In this document: piece by piece, positions 1 through 8,964 of the stretch
How positions within the stretch are numbered: the stretch's first letter is position 1
Layout of the letters: each line of letters begins with the position of its first letter
Assembly (NCBI RefSeq): GCF_022637455.1
Contig: NZ_CP093341.1
Span: 3,720,001 to 3,784,000, forward strand
DNA: 64,000 bases
Reading direction: 5' to 3'
DNA from: Lysobacter sp. S4-A87
GTDB lineage: Bacteria; Pseudomonadota; Gammaproteobacteria; Xanthomonadales; Xanthomonadaceae
Program-made: the position numbers and the translations under genes
Notes under the pieces: generated by a model
What the model saw: only the letters and a program-made list of their open reading frames with translations
Told to the model about the DNA's origin: nothing
Databases searched by the model: none

Positions 1-1290
1 GACTGCGGGTTGATCCAGGGCAGTCCGGAAGCGGAGCGGCGCAACCACGAGTCGTTTCCGTTCGACCCGGCCGCGCTGGATGCGCTGGTCATCAGCCATG
101 CCCACATCGACCACATCGGGCGCGTGCCGTTGCTGGTGCAGCGCGGCTTCAAAGGGCCGATCTATGCCCAGCAGGCCACCGCCGAGCTGATGCCGGTGAT
201 GCTGCTCGATGCCGCCTCGATCCAGGAAGGCGACGCCGAGCGTGCCAACCGCCATCGCCGCCATGGCGAGGCCGAGGTGCTGCCGCTGTACACGCGCGAC
301 GATGTGCAGGCGGCGATGAAGCAGGTGCGCACGCTGCCGTACGACCAGCGCAGTGAAGTGCTGCCGGGCATCGACATCGCCTTCCGCGAAGCCGGCCACA
401 TCCTGGGTTCGTCGAGCGTGGAAGTGTGGGCCGACGGCCGCAAGCTGGTGTTCTCCGGCGACCTCGGCCCGAAGGGCACGCCGATCCTGCGCGACCCGGC
501 CACCATCGATCGCGCCGACCTGGTGCTGATGGAGTCCACCTACGGCGATCGCCTGCACCGTGATCGTGCCGAGACCATCCGCGAACTGGGTGGCATCTTC
601 GACACGGCCTGGCGCGAGGGCGGCAACGTGCTGATCCCGGCGTTCGCGGTCGGTCGCAGCCAGGAGCTGCTGTACTGGTTCGCGCGGCACTGGGACGAAT
701 GGCAGATGTCGCGCTGGCAGATCTTCCTCGACAGTCCGATGGCGGCGAAGGTGGTCGACATCTACGACCGTCATGCCGAACTGTTCGACGAGGACGCGCG
801 GCGCGTGTGGCAGGACAAGCCCAAGCCGTTCCGCCTGCCGAACCTGCACATCACCGCTTCGCGCGAGGAGTCGATGGCGATCAACCGGATCGAGCGCGGC
901 GCGATAGTCATTGCCGGCTCCGGCATGGCCAACGCGGGGCGGATCCTGCATCACTTCCGCCATCGCCTCGATCGCCGGCAGACGCACGTGGTGTTCGTCG
1001 GTTACCAGGCCGAAGGCACGCTGGGTCGCAGGCTGGTCGATGGTGCTTCGTGGGCACGCATCCACGGCTCGGACGTGCGCGTCAACGCGCAGCGCCACAC
1101 GGTGGGCGGCTTGTCGGCGCACACCGACCAGCGCGGACTGATGGAGTGGTACGGCGCCATCGGCGGGCATCCGCCGCTGGCACTGGTGCATGGCGAAGAC
1201 AAGGCGCGCGAGGCGCTCGCAGGCGAGATAGGCGAGCACTTCGGCGTCCAGCCCCTGCTCGCGCGCCCCGGCATGACAGTCGAAGTCTGA
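1..1290 (+). CDS. MBL-fold/beta-CASP RNA-processing exonuclease family protein (5' truncated by window edge)
   Basis: The metallo-beta-lactamase metal-binding motif HAHIDH lies about 35 residues into the visible part. A later SGDLG, an ESTYGDR segment and a C-terminal GGLSAHTDQ motif are the usual beta-CASP landmarks. Proteins of this family (YSH1/RNase J-like, COG1236) are zinc-dependent nucleases acting on RNA, usually cytoplasmic. The reading frame is open to base 1 and begins Asp-Cys-Gly, the conserved strand before the metal motif, so only a few dozen N-terminal residues should be missing. The TTG at base 10 should not be taken as the start. A palindromic repeat follows just downstream of the stop. 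The exact substrate in this organism cannot be read from sequence. Confidence 0.88.
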   Translation, partial: DCGLIQGSPEAERRNHESFPFDPAALDALVISHAHIDHIGRVPLLVQRGFKGPIYAQQATAELMPVMLLDAASIQEGDAERANRHRRHGEAEVLPLYTRDDVQAAMKQVRTLPYDQRSEVLPGIDIAFREAGHILGSSSVEVWADGRKLVFSGDLGPKGTPILRDPATIDRADLVLMESTYGDRLHRDRAETIRELGGIFDTAWREGGNVLIPAFAVGRSQELLYWFARHWDEWQMSRWQIFLDSPMAAKVVDIYDRHAELFDEDARRVWQDKPKPFRLPNLHITASREESMAINRIERGAIVIAGSGMANAGRILHHFRHRLDRRQTHVVFVGYQAEGTLGRRLVDGASWARIHGSDVRVNAQRHTVGGLSAHTDQRGLMEWYGAIGGHPPLALVHGEDKAREALAGEIGEHFGVQPLLARPGMTVEV

Positions 1291-1300
1291 GCAACGCACC

Positions 1301-1330
1301 GTAGCCCGGGTAAGCAAAGCGCACCCGGGA
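1301..1330. repeat. dispersed palindromic repeat, CCCGGGT/ACCCGGG family
   Basis: GTAGCCCGGGTAAGC followed by a variant core and ACCCGGG. The outer 7-bp stem matches the copies at 24.5, 26.8, 39.0 and 50.7 kb. It lies between the convergent MBL nuclease and ltrA genes, where a hairpin could serve as a bidirectional transcription stop. Confidence 0.7.
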
Positions 1331-1344
1331 TGCCCTCACCCGAG

Positions 1345-2511
1345 TTACGCCCGCCGCACCGCAATAGTCTCCCAGCCCGCCACCAGCACCAGCACGACCG
1401 TCGTAGCCGCGCCCAGCGCCAGCGGCGACAACAGGTGCGAATACGCCGCAGGTGTGAGCGCGGCCAGCAGCAGCACGCCCACGCAATGCGACAGCGGCGG
1501 CGAGCGTCGATCGTTGCTTGCCCACTTGAACAGCGCATTGCCCACCAGGTACAGCGCCGGTCCGCCGAGGATCGCGGCGATGCCGGCATTGCTGGCGTGG
1601 CCGGGGTGCGAAAGCACCAGTTCGTCGGCCACCGCGCAGACGATCACGCCACCGATGATCGGCATGTGCAGGTAGGTGTAGTTCAGCCGCGCCTGCCGGC
1701 CCGGGTCGTCGGAGTGGGCGATGCGGTGGCTGGCGCGCTCGGCGCCGCTGTCGAAATAGATCCACCACATCGCCACGCTGCCGAGGAATGCGCTGGCGAA
1801 TGCGGTGACCGTCGGCGCGGTCCAGGGTTGCCCGGCAAAGGTCGCGCCGGTGACGAGGATCGATTCGCCCAGGGCAATGATCACGAACAGCGCGCAGCGT
1901 TCGGCCAGGTGATGGCCGTCGACGTCCCAGTCGTGGCTGTCCGCGCGCCCCAGTCCCGGCACCCAGAAGTACAGCAGCGGCGAGGCGTATTCGATCGCGA
2001 CAGCGGCAATCCAGTAGCCGACGCGGCTCGACCCGTCGCTGAGGCCGCCGAGGATCCAGAACACGGCCGACAGCGACAGCCACAGCGCGATGCGGATGAA
2101 GTTGCGGTAGTGGACTTCGCTGCGGCCGCGCATCACGAAGGTGACGAACACCGTGCGGCCGACCTGCATCGAGGCGAACACCACGCCAAAGACCAGGCCG
2201 CGGCCGTCGAACGCCTGCGGTATCGACGATGACAGCAGCAGGCCGCCAAGCATCAGCGCGAACAACATGACCCGTACCGGTGCACGGTCCGGATCGAGCC
2301 AGTTGGTGACCCACGAGGTGAAGATCCACAGCCACCACACCGCCAGGAACAGCAGCAGGGTCTGCAGCGCGCCCTGCACGCTGAGGTCGGCGAGCAGGGC
2401 ATGCGAAAGCTGGGTGACCGCGAACACGAACACCAGGTCGAAGAACAGTTCGACCATGGCGACCCGGCTGCTGTCCTGGTCGCCGCGCCGCCGCAGCAGG
2501 GAGGAAGTCAT
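1345..2511 (-). CDS. ltrA: low temperature requirement protein A (LtrA) family membrane protein
   Basis: A 388-residue, very hydrophobic protein with many predicted membrane spans. The N-terminal VELFFDLVFVFAVTQLSH segment is the hallmark of the LtrA family, which was first linked to growth of Listeria at low temperature. Its molecular function is still unclear. The length is normal for the family. It lies 13 bp downstream of a doxX-like gene on the same strand, so the two probably share a transcript. The family call is secure; a cold-related role here is only by analogy. Confidence 0.85.
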   Translation of the reverse strand: MTSSLLRRRGDQDSSRVAMVELFFDLVFVFAVTQLSHALLADLSVQGALQTLLLFLAVWWLWIFTSWVTNWLDPDRAPVRVMLFALMLGGLLLSSSIPQAFDGRGLVFGVVFASMQVGRTVFVTFVMRGRSEVHYRNFIRIALWLSLSAVFWILGGLSDGSSRVGYWIAAVAIEYASPLLYFWVPGLGRADSHDWDVDGHHLAERCALFVIIALGESILVTGATFAGQPWTAPTVTAFASAFLGSVAMWWIYFDSGAERASHRIAHSDDPGRQARLNYTYLHMPIIGGVIVCAVADELVLSHPGHASNAGIAAILGGPALYLVGNALFKWASNDRRSPPLSHCVGVLLLAALTPAAYSHLLSPLALGAATTVVLVLVAGWETIAVRRA

Positions 2512-2524
2512 GGTGCGCGAGGGC

Positions 2525-2878
2525 TCAGTGGCGTCGGTGGCGATTGGCGAAGGCCAGCAGCAACAGGCCGCCGATGATCGACAGGTTCTTCATGAAGTGC
2601 AGCAGCTGCGCGCCGCGCTCGGGCCCGGCCAGCGACCAGAAGGGATGCGAGACCAGCGCGTCGACGAGCATGGCGATGGCGGCCAGTGCGGAGGTCCAGC
2701 GCTGTTGCCAGCCTGCGGCGATCAACAGCCCCAGCACCAGCTCGGCCGCGCTGGCGACCGCCGCGGCGGTGCCGATGGCCTCCCCGCCGGCCCAGGACAG
2801 CAGGCGGTAGCTGCCCATGGCGATGAACACGCTGGCCACCAGTACCCGGCCTGCCAGCCAACCGGCGTTGCGCTCCAT
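2525..2878 (-). CDS. DoxX family membrane protein
   Basis: A 117-residue protein with four hydrophobic stretches, which is the size and topology of DoxX family members. Features include an N-terminal GRVLVASVFIAMGSYRLL, a central AAELVLGLLIAAGW and a C-terminal FMKNLSIIGGLLLL. The family includes subunits associated with terminal quinol oxidases and thiosulfate oxidation, but most members are uncharacterised inner-membrane proteins. It is the first gene of a probable doxX-ltrA operon on the minus strand. No metabolic partner in the window fixes its function. Confidence 0.8.
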   Translation of the reverse strand: MERNAGWLAGRVLVASVFIAMGSYRLLSWAGGEAIGTAAAVASAAELVLGLLIAAGWQQRWTSALAAIAMLVDALVSHPFWSLAGPERGAQLLHFMKNLSIIGGLLLLAFANRHRRH

Positions 2879-3349
2879 GAGTCCGTCCTTCCGCGATCTG
2901 CCGGGAAGGGTCGCACAAAACTGCCCGTGATCGCCGCGAGCGCCTCTGGGGGGCCTCCAGCCGCTTTCGGGCGACCGGAAGGGGGCGGGAGAGGGGGTGG
3001 CGGGGTGGCCGCGCCTTAACCGCGGGTCCCGGTCCAGGCCCGCGGACTGGCAGCGGCCCCGCCTTTCGCGTACAGTCCGCCCCGTTCAGCGCACGGCTGC
3101 CTCCCGCAAGGGTACGTTTCCCAGGTATGCCCGCCGTAGGCCCAGCACATTGGGCCATCCATCACGGCTTTTATCCCGCACGTCTTTCGTCGCGCAGACA
3201 CGGTCCGGAGCATCCGGCAGCCGTTCAATTCGATCACTCACAGCGCGGTTTTAGGGAACGCTGGAGTCATCACCGCGACAATCGATCGCGCGTCCGCGTT
3301 TTTTTGCGTGGGCGTTGACGGGCGTCGCGAGCACAAGGAGTTCCACCAC
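2879..3349. other. 470-bp non-coding interval upstream of rhlE
   Basis: No convincing gene was found. The interval lies between the divergent doxX and rhlE starts, so it must hold promoters for both. It could give rhlE a long leader. A run of seven T occurs about 50 bp before the rhlE start, just after a GC-rich stretch. I could not build a stable terminator or a known riboswitch from it. Confidence 0.4.
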
Positions 3350-4660
3350 ATGACGTTCGAATCCCTCGGGCTTTCGCCCGCGCTGCTGCGCGCGCTCGCC
3401 GATCAGAACTACACCACCCCCACGCCGATCCAGGCCGAAGCGATCCCGCTGGCCATGGCCGGCCACGACCTGCTCGGCGGCGCCCAGACCGGCACCGGCA
3501 AGACCGCGGCCTTCGGCCTGCCGCTGCTGCAGCGCATGTCCAAGCAGACGCCGTCGAACGGCTTCCGCCGTCCGCGCGCGCTGATCCTGGTGCCGACGCG
3601 CGAGCTCGCGGTGCAGGTCACCGAGAGCCTGCGTGGCTACTCGCGCCACGTGCGCCTGAACATCGCCGCCATCTTCGGTGGCGCCGGCATGGGCCCGCAG
3701 GTGGAAATGTTCCGCCGCGGCGTCGACGTGCTCGTCGCCACCCCGGGTCGCCTGATGGACCACATGGAGCGCGGCACCTGCAAGCTCGACGCGATCGAAG
3801 TGCTGGTGCTGGACGAAGCCGACCGCATGCTCGACATGGGCTTCCTGCCGGCCATGAAGCGCATCCTCGCCAAGCTGCCGCGCGAGCGCCAGACGATGCT
3901 GTTCTCGGCCACGTTCGAGTCGCAGCTCAAGCAGCTGGCGCTCGAGTTCATGCATCACCCCAAGCAGGTGCAGGTCGCGGCGCAGAACACCATCGCCGAG
4001 ACGATCGTCCACCGTGCCCACCCGGTCGATGTCGCCAAGAAGCGTGACCTGCTGGTATCGATCCTGGCCTCGCGCCACACCGATCGCGCGATCGTGTTCG
4101 GCCGCACCAAGCACGGCTGCAACCGCCTCGCCGAGCAGCTCGAAGAGTCGGGCCTGGCGTCGGTCGCCATCCACGGCAACAAGAGCCAGGCACAGCGCCA
4201 GAAGGCCCTGCGCGACTTCAAGTCGGGCAAGGCTCGCGTGCTGGTCGCCACCGACGTCGCCGCGCGCGGTCTGGATATTCCCGACCTGCCGCTGGTGATC
4301 AACTACGACCTGCCGATGGTGGCCGAGGACTACGTGCACCGCATCGGCCGTACCGGCCGCAATGGCGCCAGCGGTGAAGCGCTGTCGCTGGTCGCACCGG
4401 AAGAGGGCGGTCTGCTGCGCCAGATCCAGCGCATGCTCAAGGCCGACATCGAGCTGGTCTCGGTACCGGGCTTCGAGGCGAGCCGTCCGATCCAGATGAA
4501 CGCTCCGATCCCGAACCCGCGCGGTGCCAGCCAGCCGCGCAAGCCGGCCCATCGCCCGCACGGCAAGCCGGCGGCGCGTCACGCCCATGCCGGTCCGAAG
4601 CAGCATCGCAGCGGCGGCCAGGGCGCCGGCCGCGGCTCGCGCAGCGGCTTCAGCGGCTGA
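3350..4660 (+). CDS. rhlE: DEAD-box ATP-dependent RNA helicase, RhlE type
   Basis: 436 residues from the ATG at 3350, which has AAGGAG nine bases upstream. In-frame codons back to a GTG at 3308 carry no better site. All helicase motifs are present in order: Q motif (TTPTPIQAEAIP), Walker A (AQTGTGKTAAF), PTRELA, TPGRLMD, DEAD, SAT, then in the second RecA domain ARGLDIP and HRIGRTGR. The basic, low-complexity C-terminal tail rich in Arg, His, Gly and Ala suits RNA binding. RhlE proteins unwind short RNA duplexes and contribute to ribosome maturation and the RNA degradosome. The gene stands alone and ends at a strong intrinsic terminator. Confidence 0.93.
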   Translation: MTFESLGLSPALLRALADQNYTTPTPIQAEAIPLAMAGHDLLGGAQTGTGKTAAFGLPLLQRMSKQTPSNGFRRPRALILVPTRELAVQVTESLRGYSRHVRLNIAAIFGGAGMGPQVEMFRRGVDVLVATPGRLMDHMERGTCKLDAIEVLVLDEADRMLDMGFLPAMKRILAKLPRERQTMLFSATFESQLKQLALEFMHHPKQVQVAAQNTIAETIVHRAHPVDVAKKRDLLVSILASRHTDRAIVFGRTKHGCNRLAEQLEESGLASVAIHGNKSQAQRQKALRDFKSGKARVLVATDVAARGLDIPDLPLVINYDLPMVAEDYVHRIGRTGRNGASGEALSLVAPEEGGLLRQIQRMLKADIELVSVPGFEASRPIQMNAPIPNPRGASQPRKPAHRPHGKPAARHAHAGPKQHRSGGQGAGRGSRSGFSG

Positions 4661-4685
4661 TCGCAGCTGTAAGTGAAATAAAAAA

Positions 4686-4711
4686 CCCCGGTCGCAGGAC
4701 CGGGGTTTTTT
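4686..4711 (+). terminator. intrinsic terminator after rhlE
   Basis: Stem CCCCGGTC, tetraloop GCAG, stem GACCGGGG, then six T. Five or more A precede the stem, so it may also work in the reverse direction. Confidence 0.92.
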
Positions 4712-4771
4712 CTTGCCTCGGGCTTCCGGGCTTCGGTGGGGCGCCATCCGCCGGGCTGGGGACGGCTCGCT

Positions 4772-4801
4772 CGTCATTCCCGCGAAGGCGGGAATCCATG
4801 G
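4772..4801. repeat. ATTCCCGCGAAGGCGGGAAT palindromic repeat
   Basis: A dyad with arms ATTCCCGC and GCGGGAAT inside a CGTC...CCATGG frame. This resembles a short repeat common between genes in xanthomonads and other proteobacteria. It is the only copy seen in the window. A broken copy of the CCCGGGT family (4818-4830) lies just after it. Nothing else was recognised between 4712 and 4929. Confidence 0.6.
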
Positions 4802-4929
4802 ACGTTGCCCTGCCGTCGTAGCCCGGGTGCGACTCAAGACTGCCTGTGGACCAGGCGCCATGATGGCGAACCAGCGGTCGGACGAAAACCGCGATAATTA
4901 AACAAGCGGTCCCTGATCAAGCGGTCCGA

Positions 4930-5982
4930 CTACGTCTCCGGCGGATCCGAATCGAGCACCTGCACAGGCGCGCCACCAGTGGTGTCTTCGGTCATCCTCG
5001 CGTCGGTCACCAGCATCACCACGCCGGGGCTCAGCAGTGGCAACACCGCGGCGACGAAGTCATGCGGAATCACCACGCGATTGATCGTTTCCGGTCCCAG
5101 CAGCATGCCCGACGGATCGGTGCCGCCCGGGATGCCGATCGCGCTCCAGTTCGGCATCTGCGTGCCCGGCAGCAGCGGGTTGTCGCCGGGCAGGTAGCCT
5201 TCCTTGACGATGTAGGCGTGCGTGCCCAGCGGTTGCTCGGGGTTGCGGATCAGCACGCGCGAGCGGCCGATCTCGATGCCGTTGCGGTAGACGATCACGC
5301 GCTCGTCGGCGCCACTGAGCAGGATCGACACCGGACCCTCGGTGGAGATTTCCGGTCGCCAGCGATACTTCTGTCCGTTCTCGAGCGGCGGAATCGCCGC
5401 TTCGGCACCGGTGTGCGGATCAATCGGGCTGAGCGCGCCAGGATGGACGATGTCCTCCGGCGATTTGCCTTCCTGCGATACCACCACGGTCATGCCCATG
5501 TTCGACGAACCGAACAGCAGTCGCGCGAACTCGGACGGGAGATGCACGCAGCCGTGCGACTCGGGATAGCCGGGCAGGCCACCGGCATGCAGGGCGACGC
5601 CGTCCCAGGTCAGCCGCTGCATGTACGGCATCGGTGCGGCGTTGTACTTGCTGGAACGGTGGTCCTTGTCCTTCTGCAGGATCGTGAACACACCGGTCGG
5701 CGTTTCGTAGCCCTTCCTGCCGGTGCTGACCGTGCTGACGCCGATCGGGATGCCGTTGCGGTACACGTATGCGCGCTGCTCGGTCAGGCTCACCACCACC
5801 GCCAGCGGCCCGGCCCGGTTGTCGCCACCCCAGATCCACTGCCCGGGCTTGAGCTGCGTCGGCGGCGTGTTGGCGGGACTGGATTCGCGTGCGCCCCAGG
5901 AGGGCACGGCGGCATGGGCGGTCACGCACAAAAGCAGGGACAAACTGGCGGCGAGCAGGCGCGGGGTGAAGCGAGGCATCAT
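4930..5982 (-). CDS. L,D-transpeptidase, YkuD/ErfK family, exported
   Basis: 350 residues from the ATG at 5982; longer in-frame starts add an unlikely N-terminus. A Sec signal peptide (residues 1-24, ending in AHA) precedes the mature chain. The YkuD catalytic segment runs to HAGGLPGYPESHGCVHLP, with the conserved His and the SHGC nucleophile motif near residues 142-145. Such enzymes form 3-3 crosslinks in peptidoglycan, attach proteins to the wall, or act on wall precursors in the periplasm. Residues beyond about 190 include a second region with TGxP-like features but no second catalytic Cys. The product of the neighbouring minus-strand gene has a related fold. Confidence 0.87.
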   Translation of the reverse strand: MMPRFTPRLLAASLSLLLCVTAHAAVPSWGARESSPANTPPTQLKPGQWIWGGDNRAGPLAVVVSLTEQRAYVYRNGIPIGVSTVSTGRKGYETPTGVFTILQKDKDHRSSKYNAAPMPYMQRLTWDGVALHAGGLPGYPESHGCVHLPSEFARLLFGSSNMGMTVVVSQEGKSPEDIVHPGALSPIDPHTGAEAAIPPLENGQKYRWRPEISTEGPVSILLSGADERVIVYRNGIEIGRSRVLIRNPEQPLGTHAYIVKEGYLPGDNPLLPGTQMPNWSAIGIPGGTDPSGMLLGPETINRVVIPHDFVAAVLPLLSPGVVMLVTDARMTEDTTGGAPVQVLDSDPPET

Positions 5983-6055
5983 GCAATCCGTTCTTTGATG
6001 TGACACAAGCCTAGCGCACGCATGTGTAGGCGCCAGCAAGGCGGCGCCCGCCGGA

Positions 6056-6853
6056 TCAACCCGATGCCGGGCGAGCGGCGATGTCGTGGTGGGCGACGGT
6101 GTCGTGCTGGCGTCGTGCGGCGGGGCAGTTGAGCAATGCCGAGCGCGCCAGCCAAGCCTGGTCGGGGTAGTACGAGAATACGAACTGGCCGCCCTTGAGC
6201 AGGTCGATGATGGGTTTTGCCACCGCGTTGCGCACGGCCGGGCAACCCCAGCTGCGACCGAGGCGACCCATGCGCTTGCCTTGCGTCGGGTCGACGTACG
6301 GTGCGCCGTGCATGACGATCGCGCGCGCCATCGCGGCGTCGTTCACGCCGGGCTCCAGGCCCTGCATGCGCAGCGAGTAGCCGTTCTTGCCGGTGTAGGT
6401 GTCGGCGGTGACGAAGAGTCCAAGACTCGATTGGTGGCTGCCGTCGCGATTGGAAAAGCGCGTGGCCAGGTTGTCGCCCGAGCCCTGGCCATGGGCCACG
6501 ACCTCTTCGTAGAGCAGCTTGCCGGCGGCGATGTCGAAGACCCACAGGCGCGGCAGCAGCGACGGTCGGCTGTAGTCGATGACGGCCAGCCGGCGTGCGC
6601 TCGCGCCCACGCCGCTGGCCTGCGCGCATTGCATTGCGGCCTGTGCCAGGTCGAGCACTTTCGGGTCGGCGCCGGGGGCGAGGCGTGCCAGCGGCGAAGC
6701 GGGCAGCGTTGCGCCTTCGACCGGCGGCGAGAACTTCACGGCCGCGGGCTCGCCGGCCTTTCGGGTGGCGAGACCGGGTGTGGCCGGCAGCAGGGCAGCG
6801 GCGGCCAGGAGGAGGGTGCGGGGCTTGAACATCCGGCTATTGTCGTAAGGCAT
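6056..6853 (-). CDS. murein L,D-transpeptidase catalytic domain family protein (YkuD_2 type)
   Basis: 265 residues with an N-terminal signal peptide ending near residue 29. The C-terminal half carries MHGAPYVD (His182) and GRSWGCPAV (Cys204), the pattern of the YkuD_2 branch of L,D-transpeptidases, which differs from the SHGC motif of the next gene. The expected site is the periplasm and the substrate peptidoglycan peptides. The first ATG (6853) lacks a clear ribosome site; an ATG at 6832 would also leave a complete signal peptide. The gap of about 70 bp to the other LDT gene allows cotranscription. No promoter was identified. Confidence 0.8.
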   Translation of the reverse strand: MPYDNSRMFKPRTLLLAAAALLPATPGLATRKAGEPAAVKFSPPVEGATLPASPLARLAPGADPKVLDLAQAAMQCAQASGVGASARRLAVIDYSRPSLLPRLWVFDIAAGKLLYEEVVAHGQGSGDNLATRFSNRDGSHQSSLGLFVTADTYTGKNGYSLRMQGLEPGVNDAAMARAIVMHGAPYVDPTQGKRMGRLGRSWGCPAVRNAVAKPIIDLLKGGQFVFSYYPDQAWLARSALLNCPAARRQHDTVAHHDIAARPASG

Positions 6854-6981
6854 TGCTGAACCACGTATTTTGCGGCTGAAATCTCGAATTCAAGCTTGCC
6901 CCGTCGATCGGGAGGCTGTTCAGGTTTGAGGGCTTTGATGGCGCTTGAGCGCTTCCTGCTCCGGTCGGCGATGCGTCACGC

Positions 6982-7013
6982 AAAAAAAAACAGGCCGGCA
7001 AAAAGCCGGCCTG
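6982..7013 (-). terminator. intrinsic terminator after the first DUF885 gene
   Basis: Read on the minus strand: stem CAGGCCGGC, loop of five T, stem GCCGGCCTG, then nine T (positions 6990-6982). It lies about 60 bp beyond the stop of the DUF885 gene that ends at 7076. Confidence 0.9.
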
Positions 7014-7075
7014 TTCGTGTACTGCTGGTCCTTCGACTTCGGCCCACTGGGCCTACACTCAGGACGAACGCAGGA

Positions 7076-8890
7076 TCAGCCCTTCTTGGACGCGATCCAG
7101 CGGTCGATCTTTGCTTCCAGGATGCTCAGCGGCACAGCACCGTCCTTGAGTGCCTCAGCATGGAACTCGCGGATGTCGAACTTCGGGCCCAGCTCCTTCT
7201 CGGCCTTCGCGCGCAGCTCCTTGATCTTCAGCTCACCGATCTTGTACGCCAGCGCCTGGCCCGGCCAACCGATGTAACGCTCGGCCTCGGCAGTGGCCTG
7301 CGTTTCGCTCTCGGCCGAGTTGTCGAGCATGTACTTGATCACCTGCTCACGCGTCCAACCCTTGCTGTGCAGGCCGGTGTCGGTGACCAGGCGGATCGCA
7401 CGCCACAGCTCGTTCTGCAGATAGCCGAAGTAGTTGTAAGGATCGGTGTAGACACCCAGGTCCTTGCCCAGCGACTCCGCATACAGGCCCCAGCCTTCAG
7501 CAAACGCCGTCTCGCCACCGAAGCGGCGGAACGCCGGCAGGTTCTTCAGCTCCTGCTGCAGCGCCAGCTGGAAGTGGTGGCCCGGGATCGCCTCATGCAG
7601 GTACAGATCCTCCGCATCCCACGTCTTGCGCGTCGGCAGATCGAAGGTGTTGACGTAGAAGATGCCCGGACGCGTACCGTCTTCGCTCGGCGTCATGTAC
7701 TCGCCACCGGCAGCGGACTCCGCACGGAACGGCTCGACCGGACGGATCTCGAACGGCGACTTCGGAATCAGCGAGAACTGCTCCGGAATCTTCTGGTTGA
7801 TCTTCGCCTCGAGCGCACGGTAGTACTCCAGCAGCGCCTTCTCGTCCTTGAAGCTGAAACGCGGATCGTTCTGCATGAACTTGAAGAAGTCCTGCATCGA
7901 ACCCTTGAAGCCGACCTGCTCCATGACCTTGTGGATCTCGCCATGGATGCGCGCGACCTCGTCCAGGCCGATCTTGTGGATCTGCTCCGGGGTCAGATCG
8001 GTGGTCGTGCTCTGCTTGGCGTTGAACGCGTACCAGGCCGCACCGTTGGGCAGCTTGTCCAGGCCGACCGTGTCACGGGTCTTGGGCAGGTAGTCGTTGT
8101 TGATGTAGTCGCGCAGCTTCTTGTACGCCGGCATCACCTGGTCGGCGATCATCGCCCGGTAGGCGTCGGTCAGGCGCTTCTTGTCGGCGTCGGAGAAGTC
8201 CTTGGGCATCTGCGTGATCGGACCCCAGAACAGCGTGTCCTCGGGCTTGGCCTTGATCAGCGCGTCAAGCTGCGGGATCACCTTGACCATCAGCGCCTTG
8301 GGCTGCACCACGCCGGCAGTGATGCCTTCCTGCATGCTGGTGATGGCCGAGTCGAACAGCGTCGGCAGCTTGCCGGCGCGCGCCAGCCAGTTGTCGTAAT
8401 CCTTGACGGTCTTGAACGGCTGCGCGCCGGTGCCCGAGCCGAGCTGCACGGCCAGCGACGGCAGCGAATGCATCTGGTTGATCGGCAGCTGCCAGTCCGG
8501 GAACTTGAACGACTCCAGCGTGTCCTTGGCGTCTTCGACGAAGATCTCGTAGCTCAGCAGGTCCTGGCCGGTGAGGCCTTCGCTGCCGACGGCTTCGACC
8601 TTGGCCAGCCACTCGGTGACGAACTGTTTGGTCTGCTCTCGGTACTGCGCGGAGAAGTAGTCGGGCAGCTGGTCGTTGTAGCGCGGGTCGCCCTGGAAGG
8701 TCGCCGCGATCGGGTTGAGCTTGAGGTTGGCTTCCCAGTAGTCGGCGTACAGCTTGTTGAGCTGGTCGGCCTTGGCCTGGGAGTTCTGGGTAGCGGCCGG
8801 TGCGGCGGGAGTGGCCGTCTCGGTGGAGGGCTTGCAGCCGGCGATCGCAGCGGTGACGGCGATGGCGAGCAGGAGCGGGCGAAGCTTCAT
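7076..8890 (-). CDS. DUF885 family metallopeptidase-like lipoprotein
   Basis: 604 residues from the ATG at 8890, preceded by AGGAGA. The signal peptide ends in the lipobox IAGC, so it is probably a lipid-anchored envelope protein, followed by a Pro/Ala/Thr-rich linker to about residue 35. The DUF885 core carries HEAIPGHH (His432-His439) and a downstream ETAFAEGWGLYAES segment. This is the arrangement expected for a zinc peptidase with HExxxH-type ligands plus a later Glu. Homologues are secreted or surface peptidases abundant in xanthomonads; specificity is unknown. The adjacent gene upstream is a close paralogue. Confidence 0.87.
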   Translation of the reverse strand: MKLRPLLLAIAVTAAIAGCKPSTETATPAAPAATQNSQAKADQLNKLYADYWEANLKLNPIAATFQGDPRYNDQLPDYFSAQYREQTKQFVTEWLAKVEAVGSEGLTGQDLLSYEIFVEDAKDTLESFKFPDWQLPINQMHSLPSLAVQLGSGTGAQPFKTVKDYDNWLARAGKLPTLFDSAITSMQEGITAGVVQPKALMVKVIPQLDALIKAKPEDTLFWGPITQMPKDFSDADKKRLTDAYRAMIADQVMPAYKKLRDYINNDYLPKTRDTVGLDKLPNGAAWYAFNAKQSTTTDLTPEQIHKIGLDEVARIHGEIHKVMEQVGFKGSMQDFFKFMQNDPRFSFKDEKALLEYYRALEAKINQKIPEQFSLIPKSPFEIRPVEPFRAESAAGGEYMTPSEDGTRPGIFYVNTFDLPTRKTWDAEDLYLHEAIPGHHFQLALQQELKNLPAFRRFGGETAFAEGWGLYAESLGKDLGVYTDPYNYFGYLQNELWRAIRLVTDTGLHSKGWTREQVIKYMLDNSAESETQATAEAERYIGWPGQALAYKIGELKIKELRAKAEKELGPKFDIREFHAEALKDGAVPLSILEAKIDRWIASKKG

Positions 8891-8964
8891 GGATGGATCT
8901 CCTGGTGAATGCGGAACCTGGTCCAGCACCCTCGGGCGAGGGGCGGGGCAAAAAAGTGGTGGCT

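Noticed and set aside
3251-4861. 536-codon open frame antisense to rhlE
   Set aside because: It runs through the rhlE terminator and a repeat; the protein is low-complexity.
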